This document shows, piece after piece, positions 1 to 5,162 of a stretch of DNA of 5,260 nucleotides. Under the pieces are notes generated by a model. The model did no database searches. It was not told where the DNA came from and saw only the letters and a program-made list of their open reading frames with translations. This DNA comes from Acidobacteriaceae bacterium (lineage in GTDB: Bacteria; Acidobacteriota; Terriglobia; Terriglobales; Acidobacteriaceae), in NCBI GenBank assembly GCA_003165455.1, contig PLUJ01000127.1:6804-12063 (forward strand), given 5' to 3'. The position numbers were made by a program, and so were the translations under genes. Numbering within the stretch: position 1 is the first letter of the stretch; each line of letters begins with the position of its first letter.

Positions 1-1
1 G

Positions 2-182
2 GAAAGCCCCTGTCGATGCAAAGTGCATCCTTGAACGAGGAGGATGGCGGAGAGGACGCTCGTACGGCCGCGCCTCGGCACAAGTGTACACGAGTTCGGC
101 AAAAAACCGGATGGGCGCATGGTCACTGTGCTAGCTCTCCGCGTCTTTCAAGGGCTGCAAATAAGCTCTCGCAGGTGGGAGC
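2..182 (-). pseudogene. possible VapC (PIN toxin) remnant, frameshifted and lacking its N-terminus
   Basis: Downstream of the antitoxin remnant the minus strand holds two short stretches that read like the middle of a VapC toxin, in different frames. Frame one (182 to 126) reads APTCESLFAALERRGELAQ and then meets TGA at 125-123; it resembles the 'HPxHExCxAALERA' helix of PIN toxins. Frame two (121 to the window edge) contains FFAELVYT followed by RPYERPLRHPP, which resembles the 'HSLAEVYATLTRLP' helix that carries a conserved acidic residue. The expected N-terminal strand with the first catalytic Asp (LDTNV/LDTSV) is not visible in 183-231, so the gene appears to have lost its start as well as its frame. 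The position directly behind a VapB-like ORF is what makes the call plausible. The matches are short and judged by eye, so this is inference. Alternatively the region is non-coding. Confidence 0.35.
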
Positions 183-231
183 CTACTTGTAGAAAGTGAC
201 GAAGATTAAAGGTATAAGGCTAATGAAAACC

Positions 232-402
232 TTATTGCGCGAGAATAATCCGCAGCCGCTCTTTTTCAAGATCGTCCGACAGATCTTCCGAGCTAAGAGG
301 TTGCGTTGCCTCACCCGTGTGCACCAGGAATCCGCCTTCCTCGACCAGAGAACGCTGCGTCGGTAGGACGACCTTGCCTGACTGATCGATATGAAACTCC
401 AT
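232..402 (-). pseudogene. AbrB/MazE-type (VapB) antitoxin, internally shortened
   Basis: A 56-codon ORF runs from ATG 402 to TAA 232, with an in-frame TAA three codons before the ATG. It begins MEFHIDQSGKVVLPT, the typical first beta-strand and 'GRIVLP' loop of the SpoVT/AbrB swapped-hairpin DNA-binding fold. It ends with RSLVEEGGFLVHTGEA and the acidic/basic tail LSSEDLSDDLEKERLRIILAQ, which resembles the toxin-binding C-terminus of VapB proteins. Family members I know are about 80-85 residues. Here the segment after VVLP, normally 'xxxRexLGLxxGxxLE' and the next strand, is missing, so roughly 28 residues look deleted in frame. Such a protein probably cannot form the dimeric DNA-binding barrel. 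No good Shine-Dalgarno is seen. It lies 55 bp downstream of the oxidoreductase on the same strand, with a possible toxin remnant behind it. It could still be expressed as a toxin-binding fragment. Confidence 0.6.
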
Positions 403-457
403 GTGCTGATTTTACCGAATGGCAAGAGCCACGCCACAAGAATTATCTTCGCTAACC

Positions 458-1417
458 TTAGACCTTCAAAATCACCTTCCCGTAGTTCTTGCCTTCCTGC
501 AATAGCTTGTAACCTTCCACGGCTCGATCCAGTGGCAGCACATGACCAACGATAGGAGCCAGATTCGAATCCGCAATCCATTTCGAGAGCCGCTTCCATG
601 CGGGTTCCATGATCTCAGGTTTCTGCGACAAGTACGTCAGCCATAGGCCCTGAATGCTGGCCGATTTCGCATAGAGAGCACGCACATCCAGTTGAGGCTG
701 CTTGCCGGTAGCGGTTCCGTATTGAATGACGCGGCCGAAATCGCGCAGGCAGCGCAGACTCTTCGCAGTGTGCTCGCCGCCAAGCATTTCAAATACAGCG
801 TCCACTCCCTCGCCGCGCGTAAGTCTTGTCACTGCATCTTCGTAGTCTTGCTGTTTGTAATTGATTCCATGCGGCAAGCCGAGCTCTTTGACCCGGGCCA
901 ACTTTTCATCGGAGGATGACGTGCCATACATTTCAACCCCGAGGAGCTTTCCGATCTGGACTGCGGCGGTGCCCACGCCTCCGGCAACCGCATGGATCAA
1001 GACCCGATGGGTGCGACCCGCGGCTGGTGGTTCAGCCATGCCAGCCTGCCAGTAGCCGAGGTATGCGGTGAAATAATTGACCGGAAACGCGGCCGCTTGC
1101 TCATCGGTCCAGTGATCGGGAACGGGCCAAAGCAGTTTTCGATAGGCGGCAACTTTTTCGGCAAAGGCTCCCCACTGCATGTAGCCCATCACGCGACGCC
1201 CTGTCTTCACCTCAGTGCCGGAAAACTCACGTCCTGCGATCAGTGGGGGCGCGGGAGTTCCGGGATATCCGCCCATCGTCGTCATCAGATCGGCAAAATT
1301 CAATCCGCCAGCCTCCACATGGACCAGCGCTTGTTCCGGCTTGACAGCAGGTTCGGCGGCATCCTGGATAGCCAGGGAATCTGGCCCGGATAGGCGAGTG
1401 ATGACGAGAGCTTTCAT
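458..1417 (-). CDS. zinc-independent MDR-family NAD(P)H:quinone oxidoreductase-like protein
   Basis: This 319-residue protein belongs to the medium-chain dehydrogenase/reductase superfamily, in the quinone oxidoreductase / VAT-1-like branch; such enzymes use NADPH to reduce quinones or enones in the cytoplasm. The N-terminal GroES-like part (about 1-115) contains VEAGGLNFADLMTTMGGYP and the PPLIAGREFSGTE strand. The Rossmann part has the dinucleotide motif HAVAGGVGTAAVQ at 142-154. The C-terminus VEGYKLLQEGKNYGKVILKV is the usual family ending. There is one Cys in the whole protein (Cys223) and no Cys/His zinc ligands, so both the catalytic and the structural zinc are absent, as expected for this branch. 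I chose ATG 1417; an in-frame TTG at 1423 would add two residues, and neither has a clear Shine-Dalgarno. It is transcribed divergently from the PIN-TRAM gene. The exact substrate cannot be read from sequence. Confidence 0.93.
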   Translation of the reverse strand: MKALVITRLSGPDSLAIQDAAEPAVKPEQALVHVEAGGLNFADLMTTMGGYPGTPAPPLIAGREFSGTEVKTGRRVMGYMQWGAFAEKVAAYRKLLWPVPDHWTDEQAAAFPVNYFTAYLGYWQAGMAEPPAAGRTHRVLIHAVAGGVGTAAVQIGKLLGVEMYGTSSSDEKLARVKELGLPHGINYKQQDYEDAVTRLTRGEGVDAVFEMLGGEHTAKSLRCLRDFGRVIQYGTATGKQPQLDVRALYAKSASIQGLWLTYLSQKPEIMEPAWKRLSKWIADSNLAPIVGHVLPLDRAVEGYKLLQEGKNYGKVILKV

Positions 1418-1431
1418 CGACAAAGTTTAGC

Positions 1432-1483
1432 AGCCGGACTAAGCCAGAGTAGTCCAGCCAGAGTAATCAAGCCGGAGTAATCA
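1432..1483. repeat. tandem imperfect 14-bp direct repeat, about 3.7 copies
   Basis: Three adjacent 14-bp units read AGCCAGAGTAGTCC (1442-1455), AGCCAGAGTAATCA (1456-1469) and AGCCGGAGTAATCA (1470-1483). A 10-bp partial unit, AGCCGGACTA, precedes them at 1432-1441. The array ends 15 bp upstream of the oxidoreductase ATG and lies between two divergent genes. It may be a small minisatellite or a set of spaced binding sites. The 14-bp period is not an integral number of helical turns, which argues slightly against side-by-side regulator binding on one face. Confidence 0.7.
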
Positions 1484-1678
1484 AAGGCTGCCGCTATGTT
1501 TCTTCGCCCGGTGTTTGCCGCGGGGTATATACTTTGGGCGTTGGATTACTGAAGTCTTCCCGGTCGCGCCTCCACGGGCCGGGACGGTGCGTACATTCAT
1601 CCCCTAATTCTTGCGCCCCGCATACGACAGGCCAATTCCACCTCGAGGCGGACGAGGAAGCGGCACCGGTGCATCGCG
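1484..1678. other. divergent intergenic region and PIN-TRAM leader, no gene seen
   Basis: This stretch, between the repeat array and the palindrome, lies upstream of the PIN-TRAM gene. The PIN-TRAM frame is open back to a TTG at 1534, but the extra 63 residues show no family features and low-complexity basic/polar content, so I treat it as untranslated leader. A TATACT hexamer at 1527-1532 could be a -10 element, but no matching -35 is present at the right distance. I therefore do not call a promoter. Confidence 0.5.
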
Positions 1679-1694
1679 GCCCACAATTGTGGGC
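1679..1694. promoter_or_regulatory. perfect 16-bp palindrome in the PIN-TRAM leader
   Basis: GCCCACAATTGTGGGC is a perfect inverted repeat with no spacer. It ends 12 bp before the Shine-Dalgarno and 28 bp before the GTG start of the PIN-TRAM gene. It could be the operator of a dimeric repressor or, in the mRNA, a hairpin next to the ribosome binding site. No T-run follows, so it is not an intrinsic terminator. No regulator can be named from the sequence. Confidence 0.5.
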
Positions 1695-1706
1695 GGAGCT
1701 GCATCC

Positions 1707-1715
1707 GGAGGAGGT
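1707..1715 (+). promoter_or_regulatory. strong Shine-Dalgarno that fixes the GTG start of the PIN-TRAM gene
   Basis: GGAGGAGGT lies 7 nt before GTG 1723. It is the best ribosome binding site near the gene and supports starting there rather than at the far upstream TTG 1534. The resulting protein begins directly with a hydrophobic membrane segment, as is usual for the family. Confidence 0.85.
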
Positions 1716-1722
1716 CATAACT

Positions 1723-2814
1723 GTGGATCTAGTTCTTGTACGTCTTCTTTTTATTGTTGTAGTTTCGGTTGCATGCTACTTCATTGAACCGTTCCATCTA
1801 GCCCGCACGCAGGATGCCGCAGTGGGAGCGCTGGTCGGGGCGGGGATTGTCCTGTTCGAATGGAAGCTCCGCACGGTGAGCCTGAAGCGGCTGATCGGCG
1901 CGGCGATCGGAAGCCTTCTCGGAATTTGCGGGGCTTACCTGTTTGCGCTGGTGATTCGCAGTAGTGTGCCTGCCGGCAACACGCAAAGCTTTCTGCAGAT
2001 CCTGGTGATGCTGCTGATGGCCTATGTGGGCCTGATTGTAGGCTCGAGCAAGGGCGACCTGCTCAACCTGGCGGCCTTGGGCGGAGTTTTCGGCGGCGAG
2101 AAACAGGGGAAGAAAAGTTACAAGATTCTCGACACCAGCGTGATTATCGATGGCCGCATCGCCGATATCGCCGAGACTGGTTTCCTCGACGGCATTATTG
2201 TGACCCCGCAGTTCGTGTTGCGCGAGTTGCAGCTTGTGGCCGATTCCGCCGATTCGCTCAAGCGTAACCGCGGGCGGAGAGGTCTCGACGTGCTGCAGCG
2301 GCTGCAGAAAATGGCAACCCTGCAAATCCAGATTGTTGAAGACGATTTCCCCGCCGTGCGCGAAGTGGATTTAAAGCTGATTGAGCTGGCGAAAGTTTAC
2401 GAAGGAAAAATCATCACGAATGATTTCAATCTGAATAAAGTCGCGCAGCTGCAGGGAGTCGCGGTGCTGAACATCAACGAACTGGCAAACTCGCTCAAGC
2501 CGATCGTGCTGCCCGGCGAGATCATGAAAGTGTTCATCCTGAAGGAAGGCAAGGAATACAACCAGGGCGTGGCTTATCTGGACGATGGAACGATGGTCGT
2601 AGTCGACAATGCCCGCAAGATGATTGGCAAGACCATCGATGTATCGGTGACATCGGTGCTGCAGACGACCGCCGGCAAAATGATTTTTGGTAAATGGGAT
2701 GAGCGCGCTTTTTCCCGTTCGCCGATTCAAGTCGCCGTGCCTGGCATTTCTGGCGCGACTGCGGCGGCCACTGTCCCGAATTCTTTGATCGAGTCGAAGC
2801 CTACGGAAATTTAG
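1723..2814 (+). CDS. membrane-anchored PIN and TRAM domain protein (YacL-type putative RNase)
   Basis: The 363-residue protein has about four N-terminal membrane segments (near 4-22, 31-46, 56-79 and 90-108), a cytoplasmic PIN nuclease domain (about 133-260) and a TRAM RNA-binding domain (about 264-335). The PIN part opens with YKILDTSVIIDGRIADIAETG, and candidate metal-binding acids are Asp137, Glu168 (VLRELQ), Asp216 and Asp234 (ITNDFNLNK), all present, so the nuclease should be active. The TRAM part reads GEIMKVFILKEGKEYNQGVAYL and continues through VDNARKMIGK. This order and length match Bacillus YacL and its relatives; the cellular role of that family is poorly defined, with RNA cleavage inferred from its domains. 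The Ala/Ser/Pro-rich tail after 340 is likely disordered. Start GTG 1723 is chosen because of the strong Shine-Dalgarno. The gene runs convergently into the DUF5818-like gene with a 6-bp gap. Confidence 0.95.
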   Translation: MDLVLVRLLFIVVVSVACYFIEPFHLARTQDAAVGALVGAGIVLFEWKLRTVSLKRLIGAAIGSLLGICGAYLFALVIRSSVPAGNTQSFLQILVMLLMAYVGLIVGSSKGDLLNLAALGGVFGGEKQGKKSYKILDTSVIIDGRIADIAETGFLDGIIVTPQFVLRELQLVADSADSLKRNRGRRGLDVLQRLQKMATLQIQIVEDDFPAVREVDLKLIELAKVYEGKIITNDFNLNKVAQLQGVAVLNINELANSLKPIVLPGEIMKVFILKEGKEYNQGVAYLDDGTMVVVDNARKMIGKTIDVSVTSVLQTTAGKMIFGKWDERAFSRSPIQVAVPGISGATAAATVPNSLIESKPTEI

Positions 2815-2820
2815 AAGTCG

Positions 2821-3246
2821 TTAAGGGGCGGGCGACACAATCGAGGCGACCGAGATAGTGTTCGCGTTTAGTGTGCCGAGGATTTTGACCCGCTCTCCGG
2901 CTACGCGCTTTAGACGTTCAGACTCGCCAGCTAGAACGAAGGCCTTATCACCATCCACGAGCGCGAACTGTTCGCCGCCATGAACGCAAACGCGAGTGCA
3001 ATCCGCAGCATCTTTTCCTACTGAGGCGGAGTGCTTGGCGCCACATTTGGTGTCGGTAACGATGCCCTCATAGGATTGAAGCGAGCTTGCCGGGGGCTGT
3101 GCGATGCCGGATGCCTGCACAACTTGCGAAGTACCAGGTCTTGTTGGGCGGGTAAAGGTGGCGAATCCCAGATTCATCAACGCAAGAACCAGCAATCCCG
3201 CGCAGGCGAGGATCGCAATCCAATCGTGCTGTTTCGGCAGACGCAT
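2821..3246 (-). CDS. small membrane-anchored DUF5818-like protein
   Basis: This 141-residue protein has one N-terminal hydrophobic segment (about 9-29) behind a short basic start (MRLPKQ), so it is either membrane-anchored with the rest outside the cytoplasm or exported. A Pro/Ser/Gln linker (31-58) leads to a small beta-rich domain. The domain begins YEGIVTDTKCGAKHSAS, has DCTRVCVHGGEQFALVDGDKAF in its middle, and ends with AGERVKILGTLNANTISVASI. Three Cys (68, 83, 87) and His72 are the conserved-looking residues and could bind a metal or form a disulfide. From memory, the pattern 'G-x-V-x-D-x-x-C-G-x-x-H ... C-x-x-x-C-V-x-x-G' matches DUF5818-type proteins frequent in Acidobacteriota; no function is established. 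The ATG at 3246 has only a weak ribosome binding site. The parS-like palindrome lies 78 bp upstream. Confidence 0.8.
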   Translation of the reverse strand: MRLPKQHDWIAILACAGLLVLALMNLGFATFTRPTRPGTSQVVQASGIAQPPASSLQSYEGIVTDTKCGAKHSASVGKDAADCTRVCVHGGEQFALVDGDKAFVLAGESERLKRVAGERVKILGTLNANTISVASIVSPAP

Positions 3247-3324
3247 CTATCATTAGTACCAGCTTTTGGCGGAAGGTTGCCAGGCGCGGACTGAACGCGG
3301 GAGCCTGGCGCAAAATAACGTGAA

Positions 3325-3340
3325 TGTTCCACGTGGAACA
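3325..3340. promoter_or_regulatory. parS: parS-type ParB (Spo0J) binding site
   Basis: TGTTCCACGTGGAACA is a perfect 16-bp palindrome in the gap between the DUF5818-like gene and the response regulator. It fits the widely conserved parS consensus (TGTTNCACGTGNAACA; the Bacillus form is TGTTTCACGTGAAACA), and the GTTCCACGTGGAAC core is, as I recall, the form described in Pseudomonas. ParB dimers load here as CTP-dependent clamps, spread, and recruit ParA and SMC for chromosome segregation. Such sites cluster near the replication origin in most bacteria, so this locus is probably origin-proximal. No parA or parB gene is in the window. It could instead be a local operator of the DUF5818-like gene, but the exact consensus match makes parS much more likely. 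Confidence 0.8.
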
Positions 3341-3618
3341 CTGTGAATCGTACAAAAAATTGGGCTGGAAGTGATTGATTCCAGGTAGCGAGTTTTGAGC
3401 GAGCGAATGGATTCAATGGGTTAGGCTGTGGAAATTTTGTCTACTTTCGAGGGGGTTAAAGGGGGCCGGAATGAGGTCTAAAGTGGACTTGACAAGGACG
3501 GCCGGTACTTTTTAGAGTACGTTCATTTTGTTCGGTCGCATGCCGCTGGGGGCTAAAAATCGGCTCATCAGTTTGGATTTACGCGGCACTGAAACGCCGG
3601 GATTTCACTGTGGCAAGT
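3341..3618. other. intergenic region downstream of the response regulator, no gene seen
   Basis: No ORF here resembles a known protein. On the minus strand I looked for a displaced LuxR-type helix-turn-helix that would complete the response regulator and found none. The region has two G-rich runs (near 3451-3467) and a plus-strand promoter-like element described separately. A 37-codon plus-strand ORF (ATG 3540 to TGA 3653) lacks a Shine-Dalgarno and is not called. Confidence 0.5.
3489..3518 (+). promoter_or_regulatory. sigma70-like promoter with no plus-strand gene behind it
   Basis: A perfect -35 hexamer TTGACA (3489-3494) is followed after 18 bp by TAGAGT (3513-3518, four of six matches to TATAAT). 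A short inverted repeat GTACT/AGTAC (3505-3509 with 3516-3520) overlaps the -10 region and could be an operator. Transcription would start near 3525 and run antisense into the 3' end of the response regulator gene. No convincing plus-strand gene follows, so the product, if any, would be a small or antisense RNA. Confidence 0.35.
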
Positions 3619-4065
3619 CTACGGGCGAGCGGGATTTGCTGTGGGGTTGGTGATGGGCGAAGGTTCGAGTGCGGGAGCGGGGACGGGGAAGAAGGAAACG
3701 CCGTTCAGAATATCCTGGACGGCGCGCACCAGGTCGCGGGCGGCCTGGGTTTTGACAACGTAGCCGAAGGCGCCGGCGGTTTTGAGGGCGTGGGCGAGTT
3801 CGGTGGACTCGTGCATGGTGAGGACCAGGATGCGGGCGCGAACTTTCATCTGAACCAGCTCGGTGAGGACTTCAAGGCCATCTTTGCGGGGCATGCTGAT
3901 ATCGAGGATGACGAGGTCGGGATCGAGGGATTGAGTTTTGGCGATGGCGTCGAATCCGTCGCCAGCCTCGCCGACGATCTCCCACTCAGGATGGCTGCGC
4001 AGGATGAGGAGGACGCCGTGGCGTACGACATCGTGGTCATCGACAACGAGGATACGGTTACCCAA
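3619..4065 (-). CDS. receiver-only response regulator (NarL/FixJ-type receiver, no output domain)
   Basis: The 148-residue protein is a single CheY-like receiver domain (about 3-122) of a two-component system. The acidic pocket is Asp9/Asp10 in ILVVDDHD, the phosphoacceptor is Asp55 in LVILDISMP, the switch Thr is Thr83 in VLTMHES, and the conserved Lys is Lys105 in GYVVKT, so phosphorylation should work. The sequence is closest to receivers of the NarL/FixJ class, whose full-length members are about 210-220 residues with a C-terminal LuxR helix-turn-helix. Here the receiver is followed only by a Pro/Ala-rich tail (about 127-148, VPAPALEPSPITNPTANPAR). No helix-turn-helix is found downstream in any frame. 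It may act by protein contact or as a phosphate sink. The start is TTG 4065, the only option: an in-frame TAA lies four codons upstream. No histidine kinase is adjacent. Confidence 0.93.
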   Translation of the reverse strand: MGNRILVVDDHDVVRHGVLLILRSHPEWEIVGEAGDGFDAIAKTQSLDPDLVILDISMPRKDGLEVLTELVQMKVRARILVLTMHESTELAHALKTAGAFGYVVKTQAARDLVRAVQDILNGVSFFPVPAPALEPSPITNPTANPARP

Positions 4066-4069
4066 TTCG

Positions 4070-4076
4070 CCTCCTT
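4070..4076 (-). promoter_or_regulatory. Shine-Dalgarno that fixes the TTG start of the response regulator
   Basis: On the minus strand AAGGAGG is separated from TTG 4065 by CGAA, a short 4-nt spacing. The in-frame TAA four codons upstream of the TTG overlaps this element, so no longer form of the protein is possible. Confidence 0.8.
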
Positions 4077-4480
4077 AGGGCGGCCACAAACTTTTCGCCC
4101 CATCTTCAATGCAGCCACGCCATGCAGCCGAATCGATTCTCCGGGGCCGGACGATGACGTGGAACGGGAATCGGCTGCAGTGCAGAACCATTTTCCCACT
4201 CTTTGGGAGGTTTTCGGCGAACATAATTGTATGGAAAGAGCGATTTTCGATAGTGCTGGTTTCTGTGGGTCCGTGGTGCCGTGGAAGGTGCTGTGGGCAA
4301 GTTGTTTCGTATGTGTTCGTTGCTGTGTCAGCGATTTGGGCCGATTTCGGAAAATGAGAGGTGCAGGTTTGACCGGTTTTGCCCGTGGAGACAATTTTGG
4401 AATGCGGGCATCTGGAGGCTCGGGTACACTGCATCTAACGAAATTCACGCATTCAGGTAGAATTTGCTGCTGACATCTTT
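4077..4480. other. divergent intergenic region, no gene recognised
   Basis: About 400 bp separate the response regulator from the plus-strand beta-barrel gene. Several short ORFs are open here, including a minus-strand one of 119 codons (4434 to 4075) whose TAA overlaps the response regulator's Shine-Dalgarno. Its translation (rich in His, Arg, Thr, Ser and Pro, with scattered Cys) matches no family I know and lacks a Shine-Dalgarno. I see no tRNA, terminator or repeat. A TAGAAT hexamer (4458-4463) could be a -10 for the beta-barrel gene, but no -35 fits. Confidence 0.5.
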
Positions 4481-4486
4481 TTGCCA

Positions 4487-4493
4487 GGGGAGG
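4487..4493 (+). promoter_or_regulatory. Shine-Dalgarno for the beta-barrel gene's GTG start
   Basis: GGGGAGG lies 10 nt before GTG 4504, a slightly long but workable distance. It supports GTG 4504, whose product begins with a proper signal peptide. Confidence 0.7.
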
Positions 4494-4503
4494 AAATATT
4501 TTC

Positions 4504-5025
4504 GTGTCGAAAACCGCAGCCGTGGTGCTGGCGTTCCTGAGTTTGATGCTGTTCGCAACCGCTTCCCGAGCGCAACTGCTTCCCAGTGGGAACGTATATG
4601 TTGGAGCGGCCTACGGCGACAATGTGGATGTGATCAATCGCTATACTTTTCGCGGGTGGAATGCTTCGTTCGAGGATTTTCCTTTGTCCCGCTACACGCA
4701 TTGGAGCATCGTGGTGGACGCTACCGGTCAGTATCGGTTGGGGGTGCAACAATACACGGCGCAACTGGGGCCGCGGCTCTCATTTAATTACGGCAAGTGG
4801 CGGCCGTTTGTGCACATCATGGCGGGCGGCCAGCGCAACACATCGGACGGTTTTACGCGTTATCCGATTTCAGAAGATGCGGGTGGCGGCGTGGATCGCA
4901 AATTTCAGTTTCTCTTTCTCCATCACTTTGCCTGGCGTCTGGAATTCGATTACATGCGAACTCATTTGCTGAGTGCGACGCAGAATGATTACCGCGGATC
5001 GACCGGGCTGGTCTGGAGATTCTGA
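4504..5025 (+). CDS. outer-membrane beta-barrel protein (OmpA-like 8-strand type), function unknown
   Basis: This 173-residue protein starts with a Sec signal peptide: Lys3, a hydrophobic core at about 5-18 and a likely cleavage after Ala23 (ATASRA before QLLPS). The mature part of about 150 residues alternates polar and hydrophobic/aromatic residues in strands such as NVYVGAAYGDN, HWSIVVDATGQYR, YTAQLGPRLSFNY, RPFVHIMAGGQRN, AWRLEFDYMRTHLL and YRGSTGLVWRF. It ends in Phe, the C-terminal signature read by the BAM insertion machinery. Length and pattern fit a small barrel of the OMP_b-brl/OmpA-like kind, which implies a diderm host. There is no OmpA peptidoglycan-binding domain. Its role (adhesion, structure or transport) cannot be told. 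GTG 4504 is chosen because of the signal peptide and Shine-Dalgarno. A hairpin follows directly after the stop. Confidence 0.85.
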   Translation: MSKTAAVVLAFLSLMLFATASRAQLLPSGNVYVGAAYGDNVDVINRYTFRGWNASFEDFPLSRYTHWSIVVDATGQYRLGVQQYTAQLGPRLSFNYGKWRPFVHIMAGGQRNTSDGFTRYPISEDAGGGVDRKFQFLFLHHFAWRLEFDYMRTHLLSATQNDYRGSTGLVWRF

Positions 5026-5063
5026 AGCGGCAGTCCGTCCAGAATTAATTCTTACTGCAGCTT
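5025..5063 (+). terminator. possible transcript-end hairpin after the beta-barrel gene
   Basis: AAGCGGCAGT (5025-5034) can pair with ACTGCAGCTT (5054-5063) with one mismatch. The 19-nt loop contains a perfect 12-bp palindrome, AGAATTAATTCT (5041-5052), which could form an inner stem. The outer stem begins at the last base of the TGA stop. No T-run follows, so it is not a classical intrinsic terminator and may protect the 3' end or do nothing. Confidence 0.35.
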
Positions 5064-5101
5064 GATGGTCAGCCAGAAGCGAGAGCGCGCTGCGTAGCGG
5101 T

Positions 5102-5130
5102 TTGACTCGCCGTGTCTTGGACTTTACCAT
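5102..5130 (+). promoter_or_regulatory. sigma70-type promoter of the Ser/Thr kinase gene
   Basis: TTGACT (5102-5107, five of six matches) and TACCAT (5125-5130, four of six) are separated by exactly 17 bp. Transcription would start near 5137, leaving a leader of about 25-35 nt before the kinase start. Position and spacing fit the downstream gene well. Confidence 0.6.
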
Positions 5131-5162
5131 GATCGCATCCTAACCAGAAAAGCACTGCGCGG

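Noticed and set aside
15..29. GATGCA/TGCATC hairpin near the window edge
   Set aside because: A 6-bp stem with a 3-nt loop and no T-run is too small to assign a role.
183..599. 138-codon minus-strand ORF overlapping the oxidoreductase 3' end and the antitoxin remnant
   Set aside because: It runs in a different frame through both better-supported ORFs, and its translation resembles nothing known.
1534..1722. 63-residue N-terminal extension of the PIN-TRAM protein from TTG 1534
   Set aside because: The strong Shine-Dalgarno lies directly before GTG 1723, and the extension has no family similarity and would bury the first membrane segment.
3324..3374. Short plus-strand ORF starting MFHVEH across the palindrome, like the start of MnmG/GidA proteins
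   Set aside because: That start is simply what the parS palindrome encodes after an A; the frame stops after 16 codons with no flavin-binding motif.
3451..3467. G-rich runs as a possible G-quadruplex
   Set aside because: Only two runs of three or more G are close together; four are needed for an intramolecular quadruplex.
3540..3653. 37-codon plus-strand ORF downstream of the TTGACA element
   Set aside because: It has no Shine-Dalgarno, no recognisable similarity and an antisense overlap with the response regulator.
4155..4166. GACGTGGAAC as a second parS half-site
   Set aside because: It lacks the palindromic partner and has a mismatch in the central CACGTG.
3610..4473. 287-codon plus-strand ORF opposite the response regulator
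   Set aside because: It is antisense to an unmistakable receiver domain and its translation is Gly/Asp/Glu-rich without family features, as expected of a shadow frame in GC-rich DNA.
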